From: Apium graveolens
Taxonomy: Eukaryota > Streptophyta > Magnoliopsida > Apiales > Apiaceae
Length of the DNA stretch: 64,000 nucleotides
NCBI RefSeq assembly: GCF_009905375.1
Contig: NW_027417574.1
Span: forward strand, 1 to 64,000
Reading direction: 5' to 3'
Positions 47,962-58,316 of this stretch are shown here, one piece after another (position 1 is the stretch's first letter; each line of letters starts with the position of its first letter). Below the pieces are notes generated by a model, which was given only the letters and a program-made list of their open reading frames with translations, was not told the origin of the DNA and ran no database searches. The position numbers were made by a program, and so were the translations under genes.

Positions 47962-47979
47962 GATTTAAGTTTGGGGGTG
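47962..47979 (+). other. Polypurine tract of Athila
   Basis: gatttaagtttgggggtg directly precedes TGATAAGTAGC. The LTR could begin two bases earlier (TGTGATAAG). Confidence 0.8.
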
Positions 47980-49429
47980 TGATAAGTAGCATTTTATACC
48001 ACTTGGAACATCTTATAATGACTTTAATTGGTGTCTTGAAATCAAGTATTTTATGTATTTGATGCGTTTTTCTAGTGTTTGTGCATTTCAGGGTAATAAT
48101 TGCATTTCTGGAGAGATTTCATCAAGAATAAGCCTTGGCATGTGTTTAGCATTGCAAGCGGCAAGATAGGAGCAGATTGCAATGAAGAAACGGGAGAAAA
48201 ACTGAGCAGTTTCCAGTAGGGGTCTTAGCGCCCGCTCAGCTCTGCTGAGCGACCGCTCAGGAAGCTGAGCGCCCTCTCAGGAATGCTGAGCGGCCGCTCA
48301 GGGATGGAAAATTAGAATTATTATTTTGGACTCCTAGTTCTGTTTAACTTCCAACTTCTGAGATATCTGGGTATTATGGGATTCCTATATAAGTGGTTTT
48401 CAGAGACGTTTCACAGAGGTTGGATCGTAGTATTTATCGAAGAGCGAGGAGATAAGAAAGAAGACCGTTTTAGCACACCGCAACGAAGAGGAAGCATATT
48501 TTCTTGTGATTCTTTATTTCGTTGTAACATTGGATGCTAGTTTTCTTTACATTGAACCTATTTACTCTTGTGACGTACTCTGGTTTAATATAAGTAGTTT
48601 TAGTTATTATTCTCGTGTGTTATTATCATGTTTTCATATGAACCCATGATGACGATGAGTGCTATCAAGGGCTAATCGCGATCATGGGGTCGTAACGGAT
48701 TTACTATGGAATTTTTTAGTTAGTTGTTTAATACCTTAGTGTGTGATAATTGTATGATATCTAGTATTGGTTGTGCTTATTCGTCTTATGTGCGTCGCGA
48801 ACATATAAGATAGGTTGTTAATCTCTTATGAAGCGACGGTGGATCTTGAGATTTAGAACTTGCCATGCTATCATAGGTTCATGTATGAGTATGCATGATT
48901 AGTGGGTAACTCTAACCGTTTTATTCGCCCTATGTAATCAAAAGGAATAACTTGTGTTTAAATCGTTATATTGTCAATTTCTGTAGACATATAGGGACTC
49001 GACATAATTGATGCCTATTCAACTTCTATCTTAATTGTGGATGTTTGGTAGAATGGTATTAGTACAATGAAAGTTGGCTTTTATCAGTTTCGTGTTGTTC
49101 GATTAATATCATCACTGTTGCATGCTAAGGGTAATAACAATGACTATTGAAGGAAGTAGTAATGAAGTTATGATCTCATGTGCGTTTTAATATTGTTAAT
49201 TCAAGTGTTAATTAAGTGTTTAATTCTCGTAGTTAATTGTAGTTAATAATTAGTTAATCAATTCTAAGTGTTATTGTTTTAACATTGAGAAGTAATCATA
49301 CATTGGTGAGTGAGTGTAATTGAACATAATTAGTCTGAGTCTCTGTGGGAACGAACTAGAAAGTATTCTATATTACTTGCGAACGCGTATACTTGCGTGT
49401 ATTATTAGCGCGTGTTTTCGCCCCTAACA
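47980..49429 (+). repeat. Athila 3' LTR
   Basis: 1,450 bp, TGATAAGTAGCATTTTATACC ... CGCCCCTAACA, followed by the catgt TSD. It contains the palindrome array at 48224-48301. The 5' LTR partner is missing. No gene. Confidence 0.88.
48224..48301. repeat. Palindrome array in Athila LTR (four copies)
   Basis: Four 16-mers in the same 16+5+16+4 arrangement as at 31622-31740. Copy 1 (cttagcg arm) and copy 3 (ctctcag arm) each have a base change; copy 2 matches; copy 4 (CTGAGCGGCCGCTCAG) is a perfect palindrome. Both arrays follow tttccagta. Confidence 0.95.
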
Positions 49430-49989
49430 CATGTCTAATCTGATTTGTGTTTAGTTTTCAGAACTTAACAACAGGACATATCAGAACTTACTAAAGTCAG
49501 AACTTAATATCAGAAATTAAGGTGTCAGAAGATACATATCAGTACTTAAGTGCGGGAAGACTTTCAGATAAGGAATGCGGCTGATTTACAGGAGAAGATC
49601 TGGACTAAAGAAATAGAAGATATGCATGGAAAGAGTTGGAGGACTAGAAGACTTATAGAAGATATCTAATTGATATATTTTAGGAGACAGAATTATATTC
49701 CATATCAATTAGAATATATCTTGTAACTGTGTACTATATAAACGTAACTGTGTACTATATAAACACAGCTTAGGGTTTACACTATATGTGTTATCATTAT
49801 CGAGAAGATTATACATTGTCATCTAGAAGCTCTTAGTGATATTTGTTCATCACTGAGAGAGAACAACAGTTCATATTGTAACAGAGTTTATTGAATATAC
49901 TTGATCTTTGTTACATACTTGTGTTTAAATCGATTTGAATGTATAAACACTGTATTCAACCCCCTTCTACAGTGTTGTGTGACCTAACA
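49430..49989 (+). repeat. SIRE-A 3' LTR, main part
   Basis: It resumes with catgtctaatctg and ends CCTAACA before the tatta TSD. It holds three exact tcagaactt copies (49458, 49481, 49497) and a 21-bp tandem duplication with the TATA box (49723-49743 and 49744-49764). Confidence 0.92.
49723..49764 (+). repeat. 21-bp tandem duplication containing the TATA box
   Basis: gtaactgtgtactatataaa plus c occurs twice head to tail. The 5' LTR has one copy. The 3' LTR therefore has two TATATAAA boxes 21 bp apart. Confidence 0.92.
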
Positions 49990-49994
49990 TATTA

Positions 49995-52313
49995 GGATTA
50001 GATAATGACGGGGTTATGTTCCTGAAGTGATTTAGAAGAAAAAACCTGAAGAAACAAGATCAAATAATACTAATTTGGCCTTGAATCATGCTTGCCGGAA
50101 TTTCTGTCGAGCTTGTCGAAGTTTGGTTGTGACTTCACCAAAGAAGACGACTTTGATGTCATCTGTTGTCGTCGAGCCCAAGGTTTTGTGGTTGTGCTGA
50201 CATGGATAGAAAATAGCTGAAAATCGAGGCAAATCAGAGTTGATTTAGGTGTTAATCGAGCTTTTTGGATTTTAAAGAAGCTTGCCGGACTCCAGCGTGT
50301 TCTTCATAATCCCGACGACCCGAAAACCCGGTTGACCTGAATCAAAACCCAAAATAATACCCGGTTTTGATCCATTTACCCCAATTCCTGAATTTCAAAT
50401 CTATTTTTGAATTGTTATTTTTACTTTTATTATTTTTAATTTCAAAATTCAGTTTTATTATTTAAATAAATTGATTAATTAATTTAATTAATTGATTTAT
50501 TTATTTTATAATAAAACTGGATTATTTTAAATATTTTTCAAGAATCCAAAATTTTATTTATATATGATTAACTTGCTATTTATTTAAATTGATTAATTAT
50601 TTTGATAATTAATCAATTTAATTAAATAATTTGTATTATATAAATTTAAATTCCAAAATGTATGGAAAAATTATTTTTAATTCTGATTTTTCCTAAATAA
50701 TTATTTAAAAATATGATTAATTTGAATAATTGATTATTTTAAATAATAATTGAACTATTCCTATTAATTGAACCGTTTATCCATTTTAAATGGAACAAAT
50801 GCTCCTAAATTTTAAAAAATGATCTGTTTCCGATAAAAATAGTTTTAAATCTTAATTTCATTCGGAGACGAGTCGGCTTTCGATATTTATTTATTTATAG
50901 ACCCGATTAATTAGGAATACGAGTGAAATAAATTCTAAAATTTAAGAAACGAATCAGATATTGTTTAATAATGCAAATAATGACTCGATTTCAATTTTAA
51001 AAATATTTTAATGACTTGAGTGACTATCTAACTTACGTTCTATGTAATTTATGTGGTTAGTCGAGTCCTAAATTTTATTTTTAATTATTATACAAGTAAT
51101 TATTATCGTACGGGTCGACGATAAGGGTTGCGTGGATTCAAATTGATGTACAATTAAGGTACAAGTTAATTGAATTGGTATCTCCCTTATAGATATGAAT
51201 CAAGCAAGGCAGTACAAGCCGGAGTTAAGTAGCATAAGTAGATTATGAATAGAATGCATACCAGGCAACTTTTCTACCCTATGTTAAATTCAGAATAGTA
51301 AACTGTTATGCTTATTCCTATATATGATATAAACTATTGATATACTGAACATATAATCTTCATTCAAATTAATTGAAATTCAATTATTGTTCTTTTGATA
51401 ATTCCTTTAAAATAGTTCTGATTATCTTGGAATATTCAAATACCTCAATTCATATTCCAGTAGACTACATATTATCTATACCTAGATACAAATCTTAATG
51501 TTGGGATAACATCAAAGCATACTGATTGTTCCAAACGCTTATCTTATAGGATGGATGGTTACGAATAGGGCCAAGGATGGACTGAAGTCTATCCCTTGTT
51601 ATGAGGCCAGAATGTGCCTGGATACCCGATATGATGGTGGATCCATATGGATGGGTATAGATCCGCATTGTATCCTAACTGATCAGCAGGTTATAGTGCA
51701 TATGTTGGTTCTTATGTCCAGTGTAGTTTATTGTTGATCTTCGGTAGTGGCCTTCTTTACTTCTTACAGAAATAGCCGATACCTATGGAATCTGATTACT
51801 TATCTCTTATCAGATTCACTTGTTTTATCTTGAGATTTTATATATATATATTGTGGACTTATTGAGAAATTATGGCTTACACTTGTTGTTACTCACTTAT
51901 ATCTTTCAGGAAAGCTTGAGAATGAAGCCTATTCGCACCAGGGTAGTAAAGAAGCGAGTAAAAAGGCGGGACCCTGTGGCACCAAGAATGCTAATACCAA
52001 TCCAGGAAGAGAGTTTTGAACTACCAGAACAGGTTTAGCTTGGATAGTTCTTCTATGTGTTTGAATAAAATGAAACTAGTTTTAAAACATGTTTAGACAG
52101 TTAAGTTGTAATAAATAAAGATGTTTTGTAAGATTTTGAATTTGAGAATGTAATAATAGTAGTGTTATGCTCTTGTCTTCATACCTTAATCTTAAAGATC
52201 CTGAGTAGTAAGAAGGGGTTAGATGTATGTTTATATAATTATGTTACAGGTTAATTTATATTGATAGTGCAAGTAACCCCTAGATCTAAACCCCGGATTT
52301 GGTGGACGTTACA
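49995..52313 (+). repeat. Tekay-A 5' LTR, right part
   Basis: Continues the LTR interrupted at 3972 and ends GGTGGACGTTACA. AT-rich inner part (50400-51000), and near 51555-51900 a segment repeated at 55291-55505. The ORFs here (51555-51737, 51820-52038) lie inside the LTR and have no domain. Confidence 0.85.
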
Positions 52314-52316
52314 GTT

Positions 52317-52328
52317 TGGCATCAGAAC
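52317..52328 (+). other. Primer-binding site of Tekay-A (two mismatches)
   Basis: tggcatcagaac differs from tggtatcagagc at two positions. It lies three bases after the LTR end. Confidence 0.8.
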
Positions 52329-52504
52329 TGTAGGTTTTGGTTCCTCAAACAAGAACGTTAAGATTAAGATAGGATAGGAAAACCACATAAGATAGGAATA
52401 GAGTTGTAATGGTTTCTATTAGGTTATTTTAGGAAATAAGTTAGGATTTTGTGGATTTTAGGGTGGAATTTGACCTTTTTCTTATATAATGATTATTTTA
52501 TCAG

Positions 52505-53080
52505 ATGGAGACTTCTTCAATGCGTAGACATAGAGAGCAGGTACCTGTAGTTCCACCGGCTCCATTGCAGATACCATACCAGATAGACTATCCACTGAGG
52601 TTCGAGCCGCAGCAACTACCGGTAGTTGCTCCATTTCCTCTGGTTGTCTATGCACCAGTTTCAGATATATTTCAGATGCCCCAGCTAGAGGATATGGGTG
52701 ATCAGGAGGATCGATCAGCCAGTAGTTCCATTAGACCCGGAACCTGAGGTAGTATAGCAGGACCTGGCCGAGGCTATGGGATTGACATCGAGGGGATCAG
52801 TTGGTGAGATAGGAGAGCCCCGTATTGTTCCATACAGAGAGTATGCTACCATGAGGGAGGATCAGCATTTCTGGAGGGCCCAATATAGAGAGATTATGGG
52901 GATGATATACTAGCGAGAGATAGGTCCATTAGTAACACTTCATCTTGATTACTTTCTACGAGAGAGGGTCAGGCAGATTGTTAGAGGAGCCTCTCGAGAG
53001 TTGGAGGAGCTAGAGCATGAGGAAGTTCATACCTACTCAGAGTACCGTCGTGTAGTGAGACTGATTGATGTGCTTCCATG
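52505..53080 (+). pseudogene. Tekay-A leader ORF, broken
   Basis: ATG 52505, 177 nt after the PBS, directly after an acceptor-like tttatcag. Open for 80 codons with a Pro-rich part (PVVPPAPLQIPYQ, VAPFPLVVYAP), then a frameshift. The next frame gives EYATMREDQHFWRAQYRE, a stop, then VTLHLDYFLRERVRQI and ASRELEELEHEEVH, which is helix-like and charged as in Tekay-B and C. Family not recognised. Confidence 0.45.
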
Positions 53081-53536
53081 ATCATTTTGTGAGGAGGTTG
53101 ATCGAGAACCTCCAGGCTACTGATATAGTTTGTAGTAGTGGGATTAGGCATGTGTATCTCACAGTTTTGGTATGTTGTCGGCAGTAGTAGTTGATAGTCT
53201 TTTGTATCAAGCATTCACACCTAATGCTTGTGTGCTGGATATATATAGAATAAACAACTTTACAACTTTTTTTCTTTTAATTATTTAAATTTCAGTCCTT
53301 GTATTATTTATATTCTTTATTTAACTATAATCCATTCTATATTTTAAATTGTGTTTAACCTATGAAAGGACAAGCAAATTATTTGATAATGATATTGTGT
53401 GGGGACAGGACTTAAAAAAAATGTGTTAATTTATTTAAATTTCATGTTCCAGTAAAATTTAAATTATATCTTTATTTACTATTTATCAACTATTTAGTGG
53501 ATTATTAATTAAATTCCTTGTCTTATCACCAGAACA
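53081..53536 (+). other. Tekay-A spacer between leader ORF and gag
   Basis: AT-rich with no coding signal, about 450 nt, as in the other Tekay elements. Confidence 0.6.
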
Positions 53537-54161
53537 ATGGCACCTAAACGAAAGACTAGATCTGAGACTTCCAACAATGACCCTGAAGAACAAAATAATC
53601 AAACATTGAACCTGATGCTACATTTAATGCAACAACAAATGGTCATAATGTAACCGCAAATGCAACAACAATAACAACAATTCCAACAACAATAGATGTT
53701 GCATCAATAACCTCAAAATCCATGACAAATACCACAACCAGTTGTACCCACTGTTACCTTTAAGCAATTTCAGGCTATAAAGGCACCAGAGTTCGAAGGT
53801 TCTGCATATCTGAATAAGGCTAGAACATGGCTGAAGGAAATTGAGAAGGCGTTAGCATTGGTGAAAGTCGAGGCAGATCAAAAGACTGAATTTGCAAGCC
53901 ACTTTCTGAAAGGAGAAGCAAATTATTGGTGGGAGTCAAAGATAGCAAGACCACTATTTCGGACTGTAAGACATGTGGCCGGAAATATAAGAGTATTTGT
54001 AATAAGCCAAATATTACATATTTTAAATGCAAGTCAAAAGGGTACTATTCCAACGAATGCCCAACAGGAAGACAGATGTTACATGTTTCCAGTGTGGGAG
54101 GAAATGACATATTTCCAGAGATCGTAAAGGACTAGCTATAGCTGCAAATGTTCCAAGGATT
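53537..54161 (+). pseudogene. gag: Tekay-A gag, broken and internally deleted
   Basis: ATG 53537 (MAPKRKTRSE). Three stops lie in a Gln-rich part (near 53650-53705). Then APEFEGSAYLNKARTWLKEIEKA and ANYWWESK. The frame then passes straight into the knuckle region CKTCGRKYKSIC and YFKCKSKGYYSNEC (first Cys changed to Tyr), so about 130 residues of the capsid C-terminal half are missing. A frameshift near 54070 ends the piece. Confidence 0.85.
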
Positions 54162-55290
54162 ATGGCACCACCGCCACCACCACAACAAAATCAGTCCAAG
54201 GCTGGGACTTTCAACATGACAATGAAAGAGGCAGTGCAAAATCCAAGCATAGTTGTAGGTACACTTTCTGTGAACTTCATATATGTAAAAGTATTAATTG
54301 ATTCTGGAGCTAAAAACTCTTTTATTTATGAAGAATTTGTTGTTAAGTTATGCTGGGAAGTTCAATGGTTGGGTGAAACGTTAATTATAAAGTTAGCTAA
54401 CAATTATCAAGTTCATGTTAATCAAGTTTGTCAAAATTGTGTCATCAAAATAGCAGGACACCACTTCTCTGCTGACTTGATACCTTTCAGGTTGGGAAAC
54501 TTCGATGTTATATTAGGAATGGATTGGTTAGCAGGTCATAATGCCCAAATTTATTATGCAAATAAGAAAGTAAATCTACGAACCGCGAACAATGCAAGGG
54601 TAGTATTTAGGGGTAAGAAACAGAATAAGAAATTCCTCACCATGATGCAGACTAAGCAATTTTTACGTCAAGGATGTAAAGCTTATCTAGCCTATGTGTT
54701 GGATGTTAACAAAAAAGGTCCAAGAAGTGAAGATATTTCGGTTGTATGCGAATTTCCAAACGTATTTCCTGATGAATTTCTAGGATTATCTCCGGACTGT
54801 GAAATTGAGTTTACTATTGATTTAGTGCCAGGTACTTAACCAGTTTCAAAAGCACCATATCGAATGACACCAGTTGAAATGAAAGAGTTGTCTATGCAAT
54901 TACAAGATCTTTTGGATAAAGGGATTATAAGACCTAGTGTACCCCAAGGGTGCACCGGTACTATTTTTCAAGAAAAAGGACAGTAGCATGAAATTGTTCA
55001 TCGACTATCATGAGATGAACAAATTAACCATTAAGAATAGATATCCTCTACCGAGAATTAATGATTTGTTTGATCAACTGAAAGGAAAAGCATGGTTTTC
55101 AAAGATTGACCTAAGATCGGGTTATCATCAACTAAATATTAAGGCAGATGATATTCCTAAGACTGCATTTTGTACCAGGTATGGTCACTATGGATTCTTA
55201 ATAATGGTGTTCGGATTGACTAATGCACCAACAACATTTATGGATCTGATGAACAGAGTTTTTAAGAAATACTTGGATAAATTTATGATG
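54162..55290 (+). pseudogene. pol: Tekay-A protease and truncated reverse transcriptase
   Basis: Protease with LIDSGAKNSFIYEE and [10 protein letters not shown], then [16 protein letters not shown] after a TAA at 54837-54839. A shift near 54940 separates the RT part, which has [20 protein letters not shown] (usual DYRELN is altered), DLRSGYHQL and [15 protein letters not shown]. It stops at YLDKF, just before the catalytic FIDD, where the sequence jumps into LTR DNA. RNase H and integrase are gone. Confidence 0.9.
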
Positions 55291-55505
55291 ATAACCCGAT
55301 ATGATGGCAGTTCTATAAGGATGAGTATAGATCCGCACTGTATCCTGACTGATTAGCAGGTTATAGTGCATATGTTGGTTCTTGTATCCAGTCTAGTTTA
55401 TTGTTGATCGTCGGTAGCGACCTTCTTTACTTCTTACAGAAATAGCCGATACCTATGGAATCTGATTACTTATCTCTTATCAGATTATTTATTATCTTGA
55501 GATAC
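55291..55505 (+). repeat. Fragment of Tekay-A 3' LTR
   Basis: Matches 51621-51836 of the Tekay-A 5' LTR at high identity (for example atccgcactgtatcctgact versus atccgcattgtatcctaact). The left edge is the deletion junction with RT; the right edge (gatac, 55501-55505) is the likely TSD of Tekay-D. Confidence 0.85.
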
Positions 55506-56196
55506 TGTAATGTCCGGGATATGACGTATAATTATTTTTGTCAATAAATAAATATTATGTGATTATTATGTAAATTTTGTTGAATTATCTGTTAATTGGT
55601 ATATGTGTTTGGATGTTTAAATGTGGTAAAATTGGAGTATTTTAATTTTTATAAATCTAAAATAGGATATAGATAATTTTGATATTAGTCTATAAACTTA
55701 TATATTACTATATGATTTTATAAATAATTTATGGATTTAACAAATTATTTTCCGAGTAATTATAAATTATTTTGTATAAAAGGGAATCGTCCGACTTCAA
55801 CCATTTTTACGTTTTTACAACCCGGAAGTCTCGGGAAAACTCCTTTCTAACCCATTTTCATTATTCCCGGTATTTTCCGTGTTTTAACTTTTTCGATCCG
55901 GAGTACGGTTTTACCCGTGCGGGTCCCATCGCAAAATTTTTGATACAATATTCGTTTCGGTAAATCGATAAAACCCGTATTTTCGAGAAATAGGATATTT
56001 TGATTAAACAATTATAATATCTTCTCGTAATTCATGTAACCAAAGCGCTGAGACCAAGATTGTATTTACAAAAAGTCTGGTTTTAATAATTATCCTAAAA
56101 CCGGAACCGAATTGGATCAATTTTGTTAATACTAAATGATTAAGTATTCTATTTTTATATCCGGCATGATCCAACGGGGTCCTAATTTCTCGTAAA

Positions 56197-56204
56197 TATA
56201 AATA
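56197..56204 (+). promoter_or_regulatory. LTR TATA box of Tekay-D
   Basis: TATAAATA at the position equivalent to the Tekay-B LTR TATA box. Confidence 0.6.
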
Positions 56205-57504
56205 GTTAAATTTTACAACGGGGAAATTTACTTGGAATGATTTGTTCTTCATCTTCAAACTAGGATATCTAGTGATCCGAAGATCCGTTGTTAACGTTCT
56301 TGTAACCAATCTGATGTTTGTTCCATGCTCTACAATCTCATAACCATATCATCGAATAAGGTAGGCGTCTTGGGAAAAAATGATTTTTCGTAATTTGGAT
56401 TTCTGGGTTGTGCTGATTATTGATTGTTTATTATAGTATATTAAGCTTTATCATGATCGTTAGAGTTGATTTGTGTATAAACTCATATTATTTGGTTCCT
56501 GATTGATATAAGTCGAGTTTTGGTTTTTCTTCATTTTTATTTTTGATTTTTTCGAATTAGTCATTTCATAGTTATTGATTTTAACTGTATGGTTGAGTTT
56601 GTATGAATCTCAGCTTTAATTTCATATATCAATCATCGAATTTCGTCTAGTATGCTGTGAAATCGAAGTTTCCGAGTTGTTCATCGGAAAATTCATGAGT
56701 TGTGATCGGAGGATTGCGTTTTAGAATGGTTTTGGTGATGTTATGGCCTGAATCGTATTTCTGGATTGTTTGGATATAAAAAAACGCAACAGCAATCACG
56801 CAAATTGGAGATCGTTAGGGCTGTTGTGGTCTTGCCGGAGTTTCCAAGGTAGCCATAATTCTCGCCGGTTTTTGGGTTTTCCAGATTTCCGGCGGGTTGT
56901 TCTTGGCAACCCGGATTCTCCTGGCAACCCGAAACCCGACCCATTTTACTTTTAATTTGACCCGGTTTTAATCCATTTACCTCCATTTCAGTTTTAGGAA
57001 ATCTGTTAGTGCTGATTTTGATTTAAAAATAATTAAGAAATTCCTTATTTAATTTTTAAAATTCATTTTTAATTCCAAAAATCATTATTTTGATTCTGAA
57101 AATTATTTATAATTCAAAAATAAATACAAATTATTTAATTAAATAATTTTAATTAATAATTAATTATTTAATTAGTCAATTAATTTAAATGTTAATTGAT
57201 TTAATTAGTTATTAATTTATTTTAATTAATTATTTAATTAGATTTAATTATTTCTTTTGATTTAAAAATTTTGAAAAATAGTTTTCAGATTTAAAATATT
57301 TTTTAAAATTATATTCAAGGCTCGATAATTATTACTAAATGATTTTAAAGCCAGTTTTGGGTATTCAAACCTTTTTATTTAATTATAAAATGATTGTGGT
57401 ACTCGTTTTAATTCCGAGAAATGTTCAAAAATTCGTATTAAATGCCAGAAAAATCATTTTAACCCCGAACCTTCTTTAAAAATTTATTTTTATTGAATAC
57501 CTTG

Positions 57505-57555
57505 CGTGTTATGTGCTATGTGCAATGTGCTATGTGCTATGTGCTATGTACTATA
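57505..57555 (+). repeat. Short tandem repeat, 7-bp type
   Basis: About six imperfect units of tgtgctatg-related sequence, mostly 7-8 bp apart. Confidence 0.8.
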
Positions 57556-58316
57556 TGATTAATGCGTTATATGCCTATGTGTTTATTGTTTGACTATTTT
57601 TGTCATAGGTTTTAATCCGTACGTTGGATTTGTGTGAAATGAAGGGTAGATGAAAGCTTATGGCATCTAAGTGATGATTAGAATAATATGAGATTGAATG
57701 TTGATAGATACTTATGATGCCTAGCAGAGTAAGCGAGGCATAGAAAAAGAAAGTAGGCGATCAGAAAATAGAACCGTGCGTAGAAAAGAAAGCAAGTGAT
57801 TAGTGAATAGAAGCAAGGCATAGAAAAAGTAGATAAGTGGTTGTTGAATAGAAGCGTTAGACGAGTGCAAGTGAAATTGGAATCATTTATGATAAGGAAA
57901 GTACTTCTGTACCTTTCTCGAGATATATTGCAAATATTTTTTAAACTTTATCGTGACATGTTGCTAGAATTCAAATTAAAGTTCTATTTTATATTGTAAG
58001 TGCTTTGAATCATTCAACCTCGAACCCTGATCATATCATTTGATCTCTGAGCTGTAAGCCTTGTTCCTTGTAAACCACCGGCTGTTGATTTTCCCAGATA
58101 TTAAACCATACAAACATGGTACCATCCCATAAATACATTACACCATATACCAAACATTGAAACAGAATTACTTGAACAAACAGAATCCTATATACCCTAT
58201 AATACCTTGTGACATCAAATACCATACCTTGTATAATCATTGAACCAATGTTCATCTAATACTTGCTTCTTCAACTGGATTGAAGCCGTTTTTCATACAT
58301 ATACCTTGATATACCC

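Larger units (their letters stand above)
14673..49429 (+). mobile_element. 5'-truncated Athila, Ty3/Gypsy element
   Basis: Order: gag C-terminus, protease, RT, RNase H, integrase, spacer with hairpins and a palindrome array, third ORF, PPT, 3' LTR. RT before integrase marks Gypsy. AITLRS in gag, CDLGAS protease and FMDD RT mark Athila. The 5' LTR, 5' UTR and most of gag are missing, and the break falls exactly at the TSD. Two Tekay elements are inserted in opposite orientation (15316-28026 and 32274-45841). Without them about 8.5 kb remains. Confidence 0.9.
3973..49989 (+). mobile_element. SIRE-A, Ty1/Copia element with nested insertions
   Basis: LTRs begin TGTTAGATATATTT and end CCTAACA, with a 5-bp TSD. 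Without the Athila inserted in its 3' LTR it is about 11.3 kb. The order is 5' LTR, tRNA-Met PBS, gag, protease, integrase, RT/RNase H, a long additional ORF, PPT, 3' LTR. Integrase before RT is diagnostic of Copia. The UBN2-type gag, large size and the post-pol ORF point to the SIRE lineage. All coding parts carry stops or frameshifts. Confidence 0.9.
2809..55505 (+). mobile_element. Tekay-A, Ty3/Gypsy element (host of the nest)
   Basis: The 5' LTR starts TGTAACGG at 2809 and ends CGTTACA at 52313, so the LTR ends form a 7-bp inverted repeat. It is followed by a tRNA-Met-like PBS, a broken leader ORF, gag, protease and a truncated reverse transcriptase on +. With SIRE-A (3973-49994) removed, the 5' LTR is 3,483 bp, the same size class as the Tekay-B and Tekay-C LTRs. 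The internal region is short because a deletion joins mid-RT directly to the 3' part of the 3' LTR near 55290, and that LTR is then cut at 55506 by Tekay-D. The left flank ends aatga; the partner TSD is not in the window. Confidence 0.85.
55506..58316 (+). mobile_element. Tekay-D LTR, interrupted
   Basis: It starts TGTAATGTCCGGGATAT and is a + strand relative of the Tekay-B LTR (whose reverse complement starts TGTAATATCCGGGATAT), sharing the GGGTCCC, cgataaaacccgtattttcg and TATAAATA segments. 2,811 bp are present of about 3.4 kb expected. The rest should lie beyond SIRE-B, outside the window. A solo LTR or a full element cannot be told apart. A 7-bp repeat (tgtgctatg type) lies near 57505-57555. 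No gene. Confidence 0.75.

Noticed and set aside
57000..57300. MITE or inverted-repeat element in AT-rich aatta/taatt sequence
   Set aside because: The same AT-rich block occurs at the matching place in the Tekay-B LTRs (16900-17160 and 26200-26460), so it belongs to the LTR.
58031..58255. 74-codon minus-strand ORF in Tekay-D
   Set aside because: Inside LTR DNA and without a domain. An ORF of this length is not unusual by chance.
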